Below are positions 53,595-63,595 of a DNA stretch of 64,000 bases, one piece after another. The DNA is taken from NCBI RefSeq assembly GCF_001423745.1, contig NZ_LMPC01000010.1, forward strand, positions 140 through 64,139, in the 5' to 3' direction. The notes beneath the pieces are model-generated. The model was not told the DNA's origin and did no database searches. It saw nothing but the letters and a program-made list of their open reading frames with translations. Source of the stretch: Arthrobacter sp. Leaf337 (lineage in GTDB: Bacteria > Actinomycetota > Actinomycetes > Actinomycetales > Micrococcaceae). Made by a program: the position numbers and the translations under genes. How positions within the stretch are numbered: the stretch's first letter is position 1; the number at the start of each line of letters is the position of its first letter.

Positions 53595-55475
53595 TTAAGG
53601 CGTCATGATGATGAAGCCAGCGGGCGGAACGCTGACGCTGATTGCCAAACCATTCCGCCCCTCGACCGACGTCGGCGACCCGACGTGGGTCGGGTCCGTT
53701 GAATAGGTGCATTTGAATTTGGCACCAACCGTATGCAGGCGGGCGTCAATGGTCACCCATGCTGTCCTGGTCGCTGTCAGGTCGGTGTTGATGGCACACA
53801 CCACTTCCCGGTTCGACATGATACGGCTCCAAGCCACAATGGATGTCATCCGGCCCTCGCCGATCCGGTTCGGGTACCAGAAGGAGGATCCGTCATCGGA
53901 GATGGACCGCAGATACTGCCGGCCGCGGCGCAGGGCGAGGTCGCTCTTTCGAATGGCTAGAATCTTTGCGAACTCGATGTATGTCGCCGCCCTCTCGTCG
54001 AAGAAGTGCCGGTCCCGGCTCCTGAACGAACCGAAGCCGGCCCCGAACATCGTTTCCCGGATATAACGATCCGGCCGGTCCTCCTTGTCAGGAGTGGGAT
54101 TGAGGTCGGACGGAAACTTGCCGTCGAAACGTTGCTCGCTTCCGTAGTAGATGCACGGGATTCCCAAGGTGGTGGCATTCATGGCCAGAATGGCGAGCTC
54201 AAGTTCACGCCCATCTTGATCGGCTGCGAACCGCGCCTTCCATTCCTTGTCCAGCCTGACGAGGTCGTGGTCGTCGAAGGCAGTGACCACATGGCTGCGG
54301 AACCACGTGTGAGAAGGCTTATTGACCTCGGCAGAGTTTCGGAAGATTTCGAAGTAGTCGGCCGGGTTCCCCCAGCCCTTAACTGCGTCCACCATGTATT
54401 GCTGAACGTCCCGAAGCCCCAGTGCCGCATCAAGCCCAGTTTCATCGCGAGTCCTGATGGCTTCTCCCCGCGGGCCGGTGATTTCGCCGACCAGGAAGAA
54501 GGAATCTTTGCCGACAGTCTGAGCGAATTCATGGATGGCGGAGGTGAAGAAGCGCGTTGCCCCGAGGTCCATGTGCTTCACAGTGTCGACGCGGAACCCG
54601 TCCACGTCTGCGTAGGCGATCCAGTACTGGTAAGCCTCCGCGACAGTTCGGAGCGTTTCCGATGGCTGGTAGTCAGACAACGGGCCGGTTCCCTGGTGAA
54701 TGTCCTTCAATCCGGCAAAGTCGCCTTCCGTTGTTTCCGGTCTGGCATCCCAGTTGGCAATGTTCCCTTTGCGGGTGAAGGCGTCCGCGGCTTGGAGCTC
54801 CTCCGGCCAGACGGCACTGTCCGTGTCGGCCCGATTGACCGGTGCAGGGAAGGGGAGCGTGGGGACGCCGTTGGGATCCCGCCAGCCGAGCACGGGATAG
54901 GCAGCGCCGCTCCAACCGGGGGTGTAAAAGTTGCCGTTCGTATCCACGGTGTTGTACTGGAAGACGTCGGCGGAGTGGTTCAGGATCACGTCGAGGATGA
55001 CGTAGAGTCCGGCGTTGTGAGCTGAGGCCACCAGGTCCTTGAAGTCTTGGTCTGTTCCGAAGTGGGGGTCGACTTCGAGGAAGTTCTGCGTGCCATAGCC
55101 GTGGTAATCATCCATGCCCTTTCGTTGCCGGAGCACCGGGCTGATCCAGAGCGCCGTTACGCCCATCCTCTTGAGGTAGCCGATTTTGGAGGTGATCCCT
55201 TTGAGTGTCCCTCCGAGCCATGTGGCACCGGCGGACTGCCAGTCCTGGATGGCAGCCTGCGACCGGACTGCGTTGCCGGCGTCGGCCGGCGAGAACAGCT
55301 GGGTGGTGCCTTGAACGATCTGACCGGCTACATCGTGGTAGCCATCTTCCTGGCCGTCCGAGAACCGGTCGATCATGAGGAAGTAGATCACCTGATCCGA
55401 CCAGTCGGCGGGCGACGGATGGTAGTTGTTCTGTTGCAGGAGTTGTGCCCACGGGATGTCTTTGATCGAAAGCAT
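53595..55475 (-). CDS. GH13 alpha-amylase-family enzyme, 626 aa
   Basis: The start at 55475 (MLSIKDIPW) follows GCGAGGG. Conserved regions of GH13 are present: DVILNH, GFRVDTVKH with nucleophile D297, FLVGEI with acid/base E331, and FDDHD with D404. The TIM barrel starts at VIYFLMIDRFSDG, and a C-terminal beta domain ends with AGFIIMTP. Substrate likely an alpha-glucan or oligosaccharide. No signal peptide. It lies in a lower-G+C gap between two CIS-like blocks and reads leftward, unlike the CIS operon. Confidence 0.9.
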   Translation of the reverse strand: MLSIKDIPWAQLLQQNNYHPSPADWSDQVIYFLMIDRFSDGQEDGYHDVAGQIVQGTTQLFSPADAGNAVRSQAAIQDWQSAGATWLGGTLKGITSKIGYLKRMGVTALWISPVLRQRKGMDDYHGYGTQNFLEVDPHFGTDQDFKDLVASAHNAGLYVILDVILNHSADVFQYNTVDTNGNFYTPGWSGAAYPVLGWRDPNGVPTLPFPAPVNRADTDSAVWPEELQAADAFTRKGNIANWDARPETTEGDFAGLKDIHQGTGPLSDYQPSETLRTVAEAYQYWIAYADVDGFRVDTVKHMDLGATRFFTSAIHEFAQTVGKDSFFLVGEITGPRGEAIRTRDETGLDAALGLRDVQQYMVDAVKGWGNPADYFEIFRNSAEVNKPSHTWFRSHVVTAFDDHDLVRLDKEWKARFAADQDGRELELAILAMNATTLGIPCIYYGSEQRFDGKFPSDLNPTPDKEDRPDRYIRETMFGAGFGSFRSRDRHFFDERAATYIEFAKILAIRKSDLALRRGRQYLRSISDDGSSFWYPNRIGEGRMTSIVAWSRIMSNREVVCAINTDLTATRTAWVTIDARLHTVGAKFKCTYSTDPTHVGSPTSVEGRNGLAISVSVPPAGFIIMTP

Positions 55476-56244
55476 CGTTGCCCTCGCTATCTGAGTTGCG
55501 GGATTTTGCAGGGAGGAAGCAGGCTCGCCCTGCTTCCCGACGGACTGCCCATGCCACTTCGGAAGGGTCCTACTGGAATTACGGCCAGGCGCGCAAAGCA
55601 CCGCGCGCTATCGCACATCCGAGCAACCTGTAGATTCCAAGCCAACACCGAACGCATGACCAGCCAAGTATGGCGAAGTCAGCGGAAAGGTGGAAGTGGG
55701 TGTTGGGAAGTATCCATGCAGGATTGATGGGGGAATTCCATGCCCACTCCGCTGAGCCGGCAAAATGGACAGGCCGCCCTCTCGTATTTCCTCATCAAGA
55801 GCCCCGTCCTCGCCATCATCTGGCACCGCTTACAGGACACGGACGCAGGGGTCCGTGACCTCGGCGCCGACCCACTTCAACCGCCACATCAAACCGAACA
55901 ACAAAAACGCGCCCACATCCGCCAGTTCGAAGCCTTCGACCACACAGTCACCTCACCCCGGCGGCCTGACAACCCCACGTCTTCATACCGCAGTCCCAGC
56001 CCGTTGGACCACGACGGGCGCACCAGCGCGCCCCCGCCCCGGTCAGGTCACCTCCATTTCGGACTAGCTTTTCATGGCCGCTACCGTGTCCCTCAGGGGA
56101 AGGCGAAATAGGCGCGTTGCCGCCGCTTTGTGTTCGGCAAGACAGTCTTCCCGCCGCCCGAGGGCAGGGACGAGACTGGAGGGGTGTTCCGGATCCGGCC
56201 CTGACTACGGTGTGCCTGTGAGCGTGTGGATTAGCCGAATTTTC
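55476..56244. other. Long region with no confident gene
   Basis: About 770 bp upstream of the amylase and downstream of the CBS gene. On the minus strand TTGGCTG and TTGGCTT lie 22 bp apart around 55650, possibly a weak regulatory repeat. Open frames here are Pro/His/Arg-rich and do not look coding. Confidence 0.4.
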
Positions 56245-56964
56245 CTACTCCGCCCCTGCCAGGTCGGTGTTGGTGAGCCAGCCAATAACCGGATCTGTTT
56301 TCTTTCCGCTACTGGTTACAAACACGTCGTTACAGTCGGGTATTGAGCGCATCCTGTTCCGGGCGTCCTCGATGAGGGCGCTAGGCCCGACGAACCCCAT
56401 GGCCTCTACCAATCGCTTGCGGTCTGGGTCAGCCAATAGGTGGTGCATTTGTTCTGTTAGCGCTGCTGGGTCCTTTGGTGGTGCAAAGGAAGCGGCGAAC
56501 GCGGTAAGCATCGCCTTGTGCACTGTATACAGTACGGTGCCGGAGGCATCGAGGATGGGGATGCGAGCAATGCCTGCCGCCAGCATCCTTTTATAGAGAT
56601 CGACGAGTTGTACGGTTAGTACGTCTGCCCCGGCTGCCAAATTGTGTGTGATCATGCGCGCCTTGGGCACCATTATCGCTGTGACCGGTGTGCTGGATTG
56701 AAGTCCGAGAAGCCGTGCAGTGTTTTCCGTTGCCGCGCTCATATTCTCCCGCGCGAAATAGAACGCCAGGACGGTTCCCACCCAGGTGCCCAGGAGCGGG
56801 AGAATGGAGGCGAAGACCAGACGTGCCATCTCCGGTCGGGTCTGATCAGTGGCCAACCATAACGCTGTGGCTGAGACCATCGCCATCCCGACCAGGCCCA
56901 AGGACACTATAACTATGGCCAGACGAGCTCGGGTCCTTGCCTCACTTTCTTTACTGCTTTGCAT
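56245..56964 (-). CDS. Membrane protein with CBS-domain pair, 239 aa
   Basis: The start at 56964 (MQSSKESEARTR) is chosen over the longer frame because the upstream codons do not look coding. Two membrane helices (LAIVIVSLGLVGMAMVSATA; LVFASILPLLGTWVGTVLAF) precede a CBS pair: VTAIMVPKARMITHNLAAGA, IPILDASGTVLYTVH, and DVFVTSSGKKTDPVIGWLTN. CBS pairs sense adenine nucleotides. Role unknown. Confidence 0.75.
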   Translation of the reverse strand: MQSSKESEARTRARLAIVIVSLGLVGMAMVSATALWLATDQTRPEMARLVFASILPLLGTWVGTVLAFYFARENMSAATENTARLLGLQSSTPVTAIMVPKARMITHNLAAGADVLTVQLVDLYKRMLAAGIARIPILDASGTVLYTVHKAMLTAFAASFAPPKDPAALTEQMHHLLADPDRKRLVEAMGFVGPSALIEDARNRMRSIPDCNDVFVTSSGKKTDPVIGWLTNTDLAGAE

Positions 56965-57275
56965 ATCTGACACTCCTGTTTGAACTTGTCCACGTCCAAT
57001 GCTCAGGTCATTCGTTTCAAGACCCGAACAGAGCGGAAGAAGCAAGTGAAATTTAAGTCTTGACGATGAGGACGAGTAGGGTGCCTGGCCTCAGCACAAA
57101 CCTGGTCACCCGGGCGCCCCTGAAATCATGCAGGGCTGAAAGTCGCTCTCGGTGCCTTCGCCATCGCTGACCCGGAGCGCCTCGACGGCCATATGAACTG
57201 ATACCGACACACCCAAAAGTAGTCCTACTTATACAGAAAACTTGATAATCTTCCTCCCTGCCCCCTCGGACGGCG
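56965..57275. other. Intergenic, no gene seen
   Basis: Holds the promoter side of the CBS gene and the end of the leftward G+C-rich trio. No clear motif. Composition rises again at about 57.27 kb. Confidence 0.4.
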
Positions 57276-59357
57276 CTACGCCGTCACGCTTCCGCGCAGC
57301 TCCAGCTGTGGGCCTCCGATCCAGCCGTTGTCGCCGAGCAGCGGCTCGTACACCTCATGAAATGGCCCCGGTGCAGCAGGGGCGCGGATCTCGAACACGA
57401 ACGTCGCAACTTGGCCCGGCCCGATCACGGATTCGGCGGGCGCAGCCGGCCGGGCCGGGTCGAGCCAGCTCGCCGCGGCGAGGCGGCCAGGGTGGTCCCG
57501 GTCGCCGGACGTGCCGAGGCGCAGCGCGTCGTCCCCGACGCGGTACCAGGTGGCGGTGCCCACGTTGCGGATCTCCCAGCGCACGACGGCCCGCTCCCCA
57601 GGCGCGAGCCGGTGGAGGTCGACCGGGTCGGCCGTCAGTGCCGCGGCCGTGACCGCGAGCCGCACCGGCGCGTAGGCCAGAGGTCGGCCGGGGGCGTGCC
57701 ACGGCTCGACGAGGTCGAACGCGAGCCCGCTCGACGCGGGGCCCCGCCCAGCGCGCTTGCGCCGTGCCTCCCACAAGTGCGCCGAGCCGTCGGTCCAGCG
57801 GGTGTAGTGCCAGGAACGGGTGACCTGCGCCCCTTCGCTCGGCACCTCCTCCTCGGGCACCCGCAGCGCGTCCGCTGATCGGAGCAGCAGGCCCCGCGGC
57901 AGCACTGGTTCGGGCCCCCCGCCGCCGACCCCGGGCCGCTGGATTGCAGAGACGCGCAGGACGGTCCGGCCCGGCGCGGTCTCCTCGGGGACGAGCGGGA
58001 TCCAGTGTTCGGGCACCTCCGACACGAGCCGGTAAGTGAACGGCGCGATCTGCGCGGGAGCCCCGGAGTGCGCCGCGGCGTCTCCGTATCGGCGCCGGTG
58101 CTCCTGCCAGGCCTCGACGCGGTCGACCCGGACGCCCGCCGCGCCCTCGACGGTCTGCTCGATCGCCCAGGCGACGTTCGCGTCCTCGTCGCGAAGCAGT
58201 AGCACCTGCTCCAGCGGATCGCCTTCAAGGGTTGTGACGAGCGCGGACGGCAAAAGCAGGCGGTCCAACCGTCCGCCAGTGGCCTTGGCCCCCGAACCGA
58301 CGGCGCTGAGCAGGTACATCGACCAGTCCGCGCGTGCCGCGGGCCCGATCAGCCACCGGTCACCGAACGTGTCGCCCACGACCAGTGAGCGCACCTGAGT
58401 GAGCGTCCCGACGGGCAGCTGCAGCGGGATGACGAACCAGTCGTTGCCGAAGACGGTGGCAAAGTCCAGCACGAGCATGCGGGCAAGGTCCGTGGGCGCC
58501 GCCTCGATGCCACCGAAGTCGATCCGCCGGTCCTCCAGCTTCCAGAACCGGGCCTCGGGCATGCCCGCATAGCTTGCCGGGGACGGCAGCACCGTCGCGA
58601 CGATCGGTACGGGATCCCCTCTGGCGGTGAGGTCGCCGTCGGTGTCGTGGACGAAGGAGTGCCAGTCCAGCGCGCCGCCCGCGTACTCGGGCGCGCGCAG
58701 GACGACGCCGCCCGGTGCCGCCACCTCGATGTCGTACTCGAAACGCTCGGGCTGCCACGCCCCATGCGGGCTGGTGCGCACCAGGTCGTCCAGCCAGGTG
58801 AGGTAGCGCCGGATGGCGGCCCGGACCTCGGGCTGGTCGTCGAGGTCCACCGCGACCCTCGTCGGGAGCCCGCCGCGCACGTTCGTGCCCAGTTCCAGGC
58901 CGTCCGGGGCCCGCCCGGACATGAGCTGCAGGTAGCGGCGGCTCGCAGGGTCGGTCTCGCCGGTGGGCGGCGCGAGCGGGAAGGCCGTCACGAAGGCGTC
59001 GCGGTAGGCTGCCATGCCCTCGTCTGCCAGCAGCCGCAGGAAATGCAGCCCGGCCTCAGCGGCGGTGCGGCGATCCGGCTCGCCTGCGGGCATGCGCTCG
59101 ACCGTCGTCTCCAGCGGAAAGCCAGCGTCCAGCGGCGTCGGCGCACCACCCGGGGTCCGGATGACCGTGAGCGGAGCGGACTCGGCTCGCAGCCGGGCCC
59201 AGGCGGGCGACGCCGCGTCCTCGCCTTGGAACTCGCCGAGCTGCCACTGACGGGCAAGCAGCCACAGCGGGTCGTGCACGCGGGCCTCCAGCCCCGGGCG
59301 CATGTCCCCGCTGCGTGCCCGCGGCTCCAGGCGGTTCCAGCTGGTGACGGACGGCAT
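57276..59357 (-). CDS. Large conserved-looking protein of the CIS-like block, 693 aa
   Basis: The beginning includes RPGLEARVHDPLWLLARQWQ followed by GEFQGEDAASP, a signature I associate with a family found near contractile-tail gene sets, though I cannot name it. A C-terminal Ig-like module (ERAVVRWEIRNVGTATWYRV) ends in PFHEVYEPLLGDNGWIGG. Soluble, no signal peptide. Starts 3 bp after the upstream gene stop. Same composition as the CIS operon. Confidence 0.75.
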   Translation of the reverse strand: MPSVTSWNRLEPRARSGDMRPGLEARVHDPLWLLARQWQLGEFQGEDAASPAWARLRAESAPLTVIRTPGGAPTPLDAGFPLETTVERMPAGEPDRRTAAEAGLHFLRLLADEGMAAYRDAFVTAFPLAPPTGETDPASRRYLQLMSGRAPDGLELGTNVRGGLPTRVAVDLDDQPEVRAAIRRYLTWLDDLVRTSPHGAWQPERFEYDIEVAAPGGVVLRAPEYAGGALDWHSFVHDTDGDLTARGDPVPIVATVLPSPASYAGMPEARFWKLEDRRIDFGGIEAAPTDLARMLVLDFATVFGNDWFVIPLQLPVGTLTQVRSLVVGDTFGDRWLIGPAARADWSMYLLSAVGSGAKATGGRLDRLLLPSALVTTLEGDPLEQVLLLRDEDANVAWAIEQTVEGAAGVRVDRVEAWQEHRRRYGDAAAHSGAPAQIAPFTYRLVSEVPEHWIPLVPEETAPGRTVLRVSAIQRPGVGGGGPEPVLPRGLLLRSADALRVPEEEVPSEGAQVTRSWHYTRWTDGSAHLWEARRKRAGRGPASSGLAFDLVEPWHAPGRPLAYAPVRLAVTAAALTADPVDLHRLAPGERAVVRWEIRNVGTATWYRVGDDALRLGTSGDRDHPGRLAAASWLDPARPAAPAESVIGPGQVATFVFEIRAPAAPGPFHEVYEPLLGDNGWIGGPQLELRGSVTA

Positions 59358-59359
59358 GG

Positions 59360-62300
59360 TCAGGGCGCTCCGCGGGTGAGGTCGGTCGAGATCGCGTCGC
59401 CCGGCTGCACGTTGGTGGCAAGGAACGCAGCGGGCACCAACTGCCCGACATCGGTCATGGCGTCTGGGTCCAGCGGGTGCAGGGCCTCCAGATCGACCGC
59501 ACGCAGGCGGGCCAGTGCGAGCGCCTCGCTGAGCGTGTTCTCGACCAGCTCAGTGCTCCATCGGTCGCGGGCGTCCGGGCTGACCGCGAGCAGCACGCTC
59601 TGCGGCGCGCAGGCCCCCGGTGCGTCGTAGTGGAAGGTCACGCCGGTGGTCTCGGCTCGCGCCGGGATCACCTCAGTCCATTCGTCGACGACGAGCCCGG
59701 CGACCTCGGCACCCAGCCCGTCGGGGGCGTGCACGAGCAGGGAGAGACGGCTTCCGGGCGGGTCGCCGGCCAGCGGCAGCCCCAGCCAGCGTTCGCCGGC
59801 GGTGTAAGGCATTTGGGCAACGTCGAGGGTGAGTCCTGCACCTGTCGACAGCGCCTCCGCGGACGCCAACGCGGTGACCAACCGGTCCGCGCCGCGGCGT
59901 ACCCGCGCGATCCGGTGTAGCCAGCCGGCTGCGGCCTGAGCGTCGCCCCCTTGGGTCGCCGTCGACGCGGCCAGCGCCGTGGTGAGCGACGGATCCTGCG
60001 GGACGGCGGCGAGCGCGACGAACGCGTCCCCGAACACCGCCTCCAGGCGTCGCCGCGGGTCGCTGTCGGGCAGCGCGGCGAGCCGCTCTTGGCGCCGGGC
60101 CAGCTCGGCGGCGACGACGGTGCGATGCGCGGCGGGCGGTGTCCCCGCAGGCAGGGCGCCCGGCACGCCGAGGTGCGCGGCGCGCAGGAGGCCCCGGTCG
60201 ACGGTCGCGTCGTCGCCGCCGTCGGCGAGGTCGGCCGCGGCCCTCCCGAGCGCAGCCACCGCCGCGTCGGCCCGGGCGGTTAGGTCCGGGTCGGTGGGCG
60301 ATGCGGCGACGTCGTCGTCAGGCAGCGTGAGGTCGCCGGCCTCGAGTGGGCGCGATGCCTCTAACAGGGCGCGCACCCCGCGCAGCATCTCCAGGAGCTC
60401 GGCAACGCTAACCACTGCGGGGCCCCACGCCGGGTCGCGGGTGAGGTCCAGACGCACCTGCGCCGCCGCGCCGACCTCGCTGAGCGCGCGCACGGCCCGC
60501 TCCAGCCGCAGCTCCAGCTCCCCGCGTGCGGCGTCCGGGTTCCGTTCCGGCAGCCCCACGAGGTCCAGCGGCGACAGCCCCAGCCCAGCGAGGTCTCGCT
60601 CCACCCGTAGGATCTCGCCCGCCGTGGCGCCGACGGCCTCGGCGCGCCAGCGCACCCGGTCCGGCGTGGGCAGCAGCCGCGCGAGCCAGGTGTTCAGTCG
60701 CGGCTCGGCCTGGGCCCTGGCCTGCACTAGCGGATCGACGGGCCATCCCGGGGGCGCGGCTGCGCCAGCGCTGAGCGCGACCAGCAGGCGGTGGACGACC
60801 GCGACGCCGGTGTGGGGCGTCCGCGCGACCTCCAGCTCTGGCGGGGGCGCCTCGCCTCGGTCGGCGGCGTCCAGCGTGGCGCCTGCCCGTAGCGGATTGC
60901 CCGCGACGACGTGGTGGACGCCCTCGGCGAGCAGCGCATCGGCGACGGCGTCGACAGCTTCGGACAGATCCGTGAGCACTTCGGTGACGGGAGCGCGGTC
61001 GATGTCGGCGACGCCGAGGGCCGCCAAGTCGAGCTCTCCGGCCGAGAAGGCGCGCTGCAGCGCGAGTCCGTCGAGCACGTCGAGGGTGCCCGAGGCCCCG
61101 GTGACCCCGTCGATCGACAGGCTGGTGACCCGGCGCGGGAAACGGTCACGCAGCGCGGGCAGGTAGGCCGATAGCCCGACCCGGGGATGCTCGTGCAGCC
61201 CGCGTTCGGCGCGGTAGCCCAGCAGCGCTCCCAAGGGCTGACCCTGGCGCACCCCGTCGAGCAGCCACGCCGCCAGCCGTACGCGGTGCGAGCGTAGATC
61301 GATCGCGAACGGGCTTGCGCCGTTCTCGGCGTAGGCGCGGTGGCCGCCGCGTAGCACCGCGGCCGTGGTGGCGTGGGCGAGTGACGGTGCGTGCACGTAG
61401 CCCGCGTTCCCGGGGTCGCGCCACAGCGGGCCCGGCTCGTCTGCGAGCGGGTCGGCCGCGGTCGCTGGTTCGTGCGGGTGCAGGTCCTCTAGCCAGGCGT
61501 ACCCCCCGACATGGACGCCGGTGGCGCGCGGCGCGTCGACCGGTTGGCGCAGCCAGGCCAGCCGCTTGGTCGCGAACGAGGTGAGCCAGGCGTCGATCCG
61601 GTGCGAGGCGAGGTCGACGCTCTGCGCCAGCAGCCGTTCGAGGACACCGACGGGCAGGTCGGTGAGGCCGGTCAGCGCGGCCCGGAAGTCCGCAAGGTCG
61701 GCGGTCGCGGTGCTGCCGACGGTGCGCAGGATGTGGGCCTGCAGGGTCTCGGTGGGCCCGCCGGGCGTCCACACCCGCTCGTCTGCGAGCACGCGCCACG
61801 CCGTGTCGGTGACCGTGCCCGGTACGAGGTCCACCAGTTCGGGTTCGCGGAGGGGCGGGCCGAGGCCGAAGCGGGTCCGCACCCGCGCCGCGGCCTGTGC
61901 GTGCTCCAGCAGGAGGGCGTGGCGTAGCAGCCGGTAGAGCAGCGGGGTGCGCTCGGGTGGGCCGGTGTCGACCTGGTTGTGAGCCGTGGCGGCGGTGAGG
62001 TCGGCGGCGGCCAGCGCGCGCAGGTAGGTGGCCGCCGGGGTGCCGCCCGGCGCCTCGACCGCCGCCGCGTCGATCGGGAACGAGTCGGTGGCGAAGACGG
62101 CCCGGCCCAGGCGGGGCTCCCAGCCGCCGAGCCCGAGTCGCTCACCCAGCCGAGCCGCGGCCGCGGTGAGATCGGCCCGCCAGTCCGCGCCGAGCCCTAG
62201 CGGAGGGTCGGAGAACCGCCAGAGGTAGGCGATGTACTCCGCGCCCAGCAGACTGCGGGCGTAGTAGTGCTGCGCGTGCGCGCCCATCCCGAGGATGCGA

Positions 62301-63595
62301 ACGGCCGTCTCGGGGCGTCGGTCGCGGGCGTGTGGGACCGCGGCAACGGATGGCTCCCAGATCCGCTCGCGCAGAAGCTGCAGGAACGCGACCGTGCCCG
62401 CTCCGAGCACGTCGACCCCGAGGTCGGTGCCCTCCCGCTCGGCGTAGGCGGCAGTGGCGAGCACCGGGAGAACGCCGTATGGCTGCGCCCCGACCCGCAG
62501 CGTGGGGAGCGGGCCCGCGGGGCGTACCCAGTCGAGCACGTGCCGTCGTACCCGTCTTCGGATCTGCTCGTCGGTTACGTCCGTGCCGAGCATCTGGGCG
62601 AAGTAGTAGCCCCAGGTCGGCTGCCACAGCGCCGTCTGCATCCAGCGCGCGGTCGGCTGCTCCCGGTCGGCAGCCCCGGCCGCGAGCGCGACGGCGCCGG
62701 CGCGGGGAACCCCCAGCGCCCTGGCGAAGATGGCGGCGTTGGCGTCTTCGGCAACGCGTGGGGCCTGCGCCAACCGAGGGCGGTACGCTGCGCGGTAAGC
62801 CGGGTCGTTGCGCGAGGGCGCGGCCGGGGCGCCCGGGGTGTTGTTGGTAGCAGTGCCTTGGGCCAGATACGCGAAGCCGTCGGTGTAGAGATGGGCGTCC
62901 AGCAGCGCGCTCAGCACGTCCTCGCCGGTGTCTCCCCGCACCCCGTAGACCAGCAGTTGGGCGTAGCCGCGGAACTCGGCGGCCGGGATATCCGGTGGGG
63001 CGGGCAGGCGCAGCGCCATGCCCTGCGCCAGTGCTGCGTCGAAGTCCACGAGCCACCGGGTCTCGGCGGATACCGGTGCGTCGGCGGCGGACAAGGCGCT
63101 CAGGTCGGCGGTGGGGGACGGGCCGACGGCGGGTGTGCTGACCGGGCCGCTGGCCGCCCTGGCGCGCAGGTCGCCCCGGCCGATCGGAATACCGACGGCG
63201 TACCAGCGGTCCGGGAGCGCCTGCGCGAGCGGCGCTCGGGTCCACGCCGCCGTGCGCGACGGGGGCGTTGGGAAGGCCGGGGCCGCGCCGGGCCGCGCGG
63301 CAGGGTTTGTCGGCCGCAGTACGCGGGCGATCCAGGCGCCACGCTCGGGCCCGTGGCGGTTGGCGAGCGCGTCCCAGGCGGCCTGCTCGGTCGGGTCGTC
63401 GGGCGCGGTCCAGACGGCCTTCCAGAACGCGCGGCCCGCCTGCGCTTCGGTCTCGGTGAGTTTCGGTTCGTGGGTGTCGATGTGGATTTGGTCGGGGTAG
63501 ACGCGGATGCGCAGGTCGGTGCCGTCGAAGCGGGTCTCCAGCCGGACGGGCAGAAGTGCGATCGGGACGTCGGCGGCCAGGGCGAGGTCAGTCAT
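59360..63595 (-). CDS. Giant conserved-looking protein of the CIS-like block, 1411 aa
   Basis: The start at 63595 (MTDLALAADVP) overlaps the upstream stop by 8 bases (ATGACTGA); a longer frame from 63625 is less likely. The N-terminus has LLPVRLETRFDG and VYPDQIHIDTHEPKLTETEA, landmarks recurring in a family near phage-tail-like clusters. The rest is Ala/Arg/Leu-rich and mostly helical. No catalytic motif. It probably forms a complex with the 693-aa protein and the next, partial protein. Confidence 0.75.
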   Translation of the reverse strand: MTDLALAADVPIALLPVRLETRFDGTDLRIRVYPDQIHIDTHEPKLTETEAQAGRAFWKAVWTAPDDPTEQAAWDALANRHGPERGAWIARVLRPTNPAARPGAAPAFPTPPSRTAAWTRAPLAQALPDRWYAVGIPIGRGDLRARAASGPVSTPAVGPSPTADLSALSAADAPVSAETRWLVDFDAALAQGMALRLPAPPDIPAAEFRGYAQLLVYGVRGDTGEDVLSALLDAHLYTDGFAYLAQGTATNNTPGAPAAPSRNDPAYRAAYRPRLAQAPRVAEDANAAIFARALGVPRAGAVALAAGAADREQPTARWMQTALWQPTWGYYFAQMLGTDVTDEQIRRRVRRHVLDWVRPAGPLPTLRVGAQPYGVLPVLATAAYAEREGTDLGVDVLGAGTVAFLQLLRERIWEPSVAAVPHARDRRPETAVRILGMGAHAQHYYARSLLGAEYIAYLWRFSDPPLGLGADWRADLTAAAARLGERLGLGGWEPRLGRAVFATDSFPIDAAAVEAPGGTPAATYLRALAAADLTAATAHNQVDTGPPERTPLLYRLLRHALLLEHAQAAARVRTRFGLGPPLREPELVDLVPGTVTDTAWRVLADERVWTPGGPTETLQAHILRTVGSTATADLADFRAALTGLTDLPVGVLERLLAQSVDLASHRIDAWLTSFATKRLAWLRQPVDAPRATGVHVGGYAWLEDLHPHEPATAADPLADEPGPLWRDPGNAGYVHAPSLAHATTAAVLRGGHRAYAENGASPFAIDLRSHRVRLAAWLLDGVRQGQPLGALLGYRAERGLHEHPRVGLSAYLPALRDRFPRRVTSLSIDGVTGASGTLDVLDGLALQRAFSAGELDLAALGVADIDRAPVTEVLTDLSEAVDAVADALLAEGVHHVVAGNPLRAGATLDAADRGEAPPPELEVARTPHTGVAVVHRLLVALSAGAAAPPGWPVDPLVQARAQAEPRLNTWLARLLPTPDRVRWRAEAVGATAGEILRVERDLAGLGLSPLDLVGLPERNPDAARGELELRLERAVRALSEVGAAAQVRLDLTRDPAWGPAVVSVAELLEMLRGVRALLEASRPLEAGDLTLPDDDVAASPTDPDLTARADAAVAALGRAAADLADGGDDATVDRGLLRAAHLGVPGALPAGTPPAAHRTVVAAELARRQERLAALPDSDPRRRLEAVFGDAFVALAAVPQDPSLTTALAASTATQGGDAQAAAGWLHRIARVRRGADRLVTALASAEALSTGAGLTLDVAQMPYTAGERWLGLPLAGDPPGSRLSLLVHAPDGLGAEVAGLVVDEWTEVIPARAETTGVTFHYDAPGACAPQSVLLAVSPDARDRWSTELVENTLSEALALARLRAVDLEALHPLDPDAMTDVGQLVPAAFLATNVQPGDAISTDLTRGAP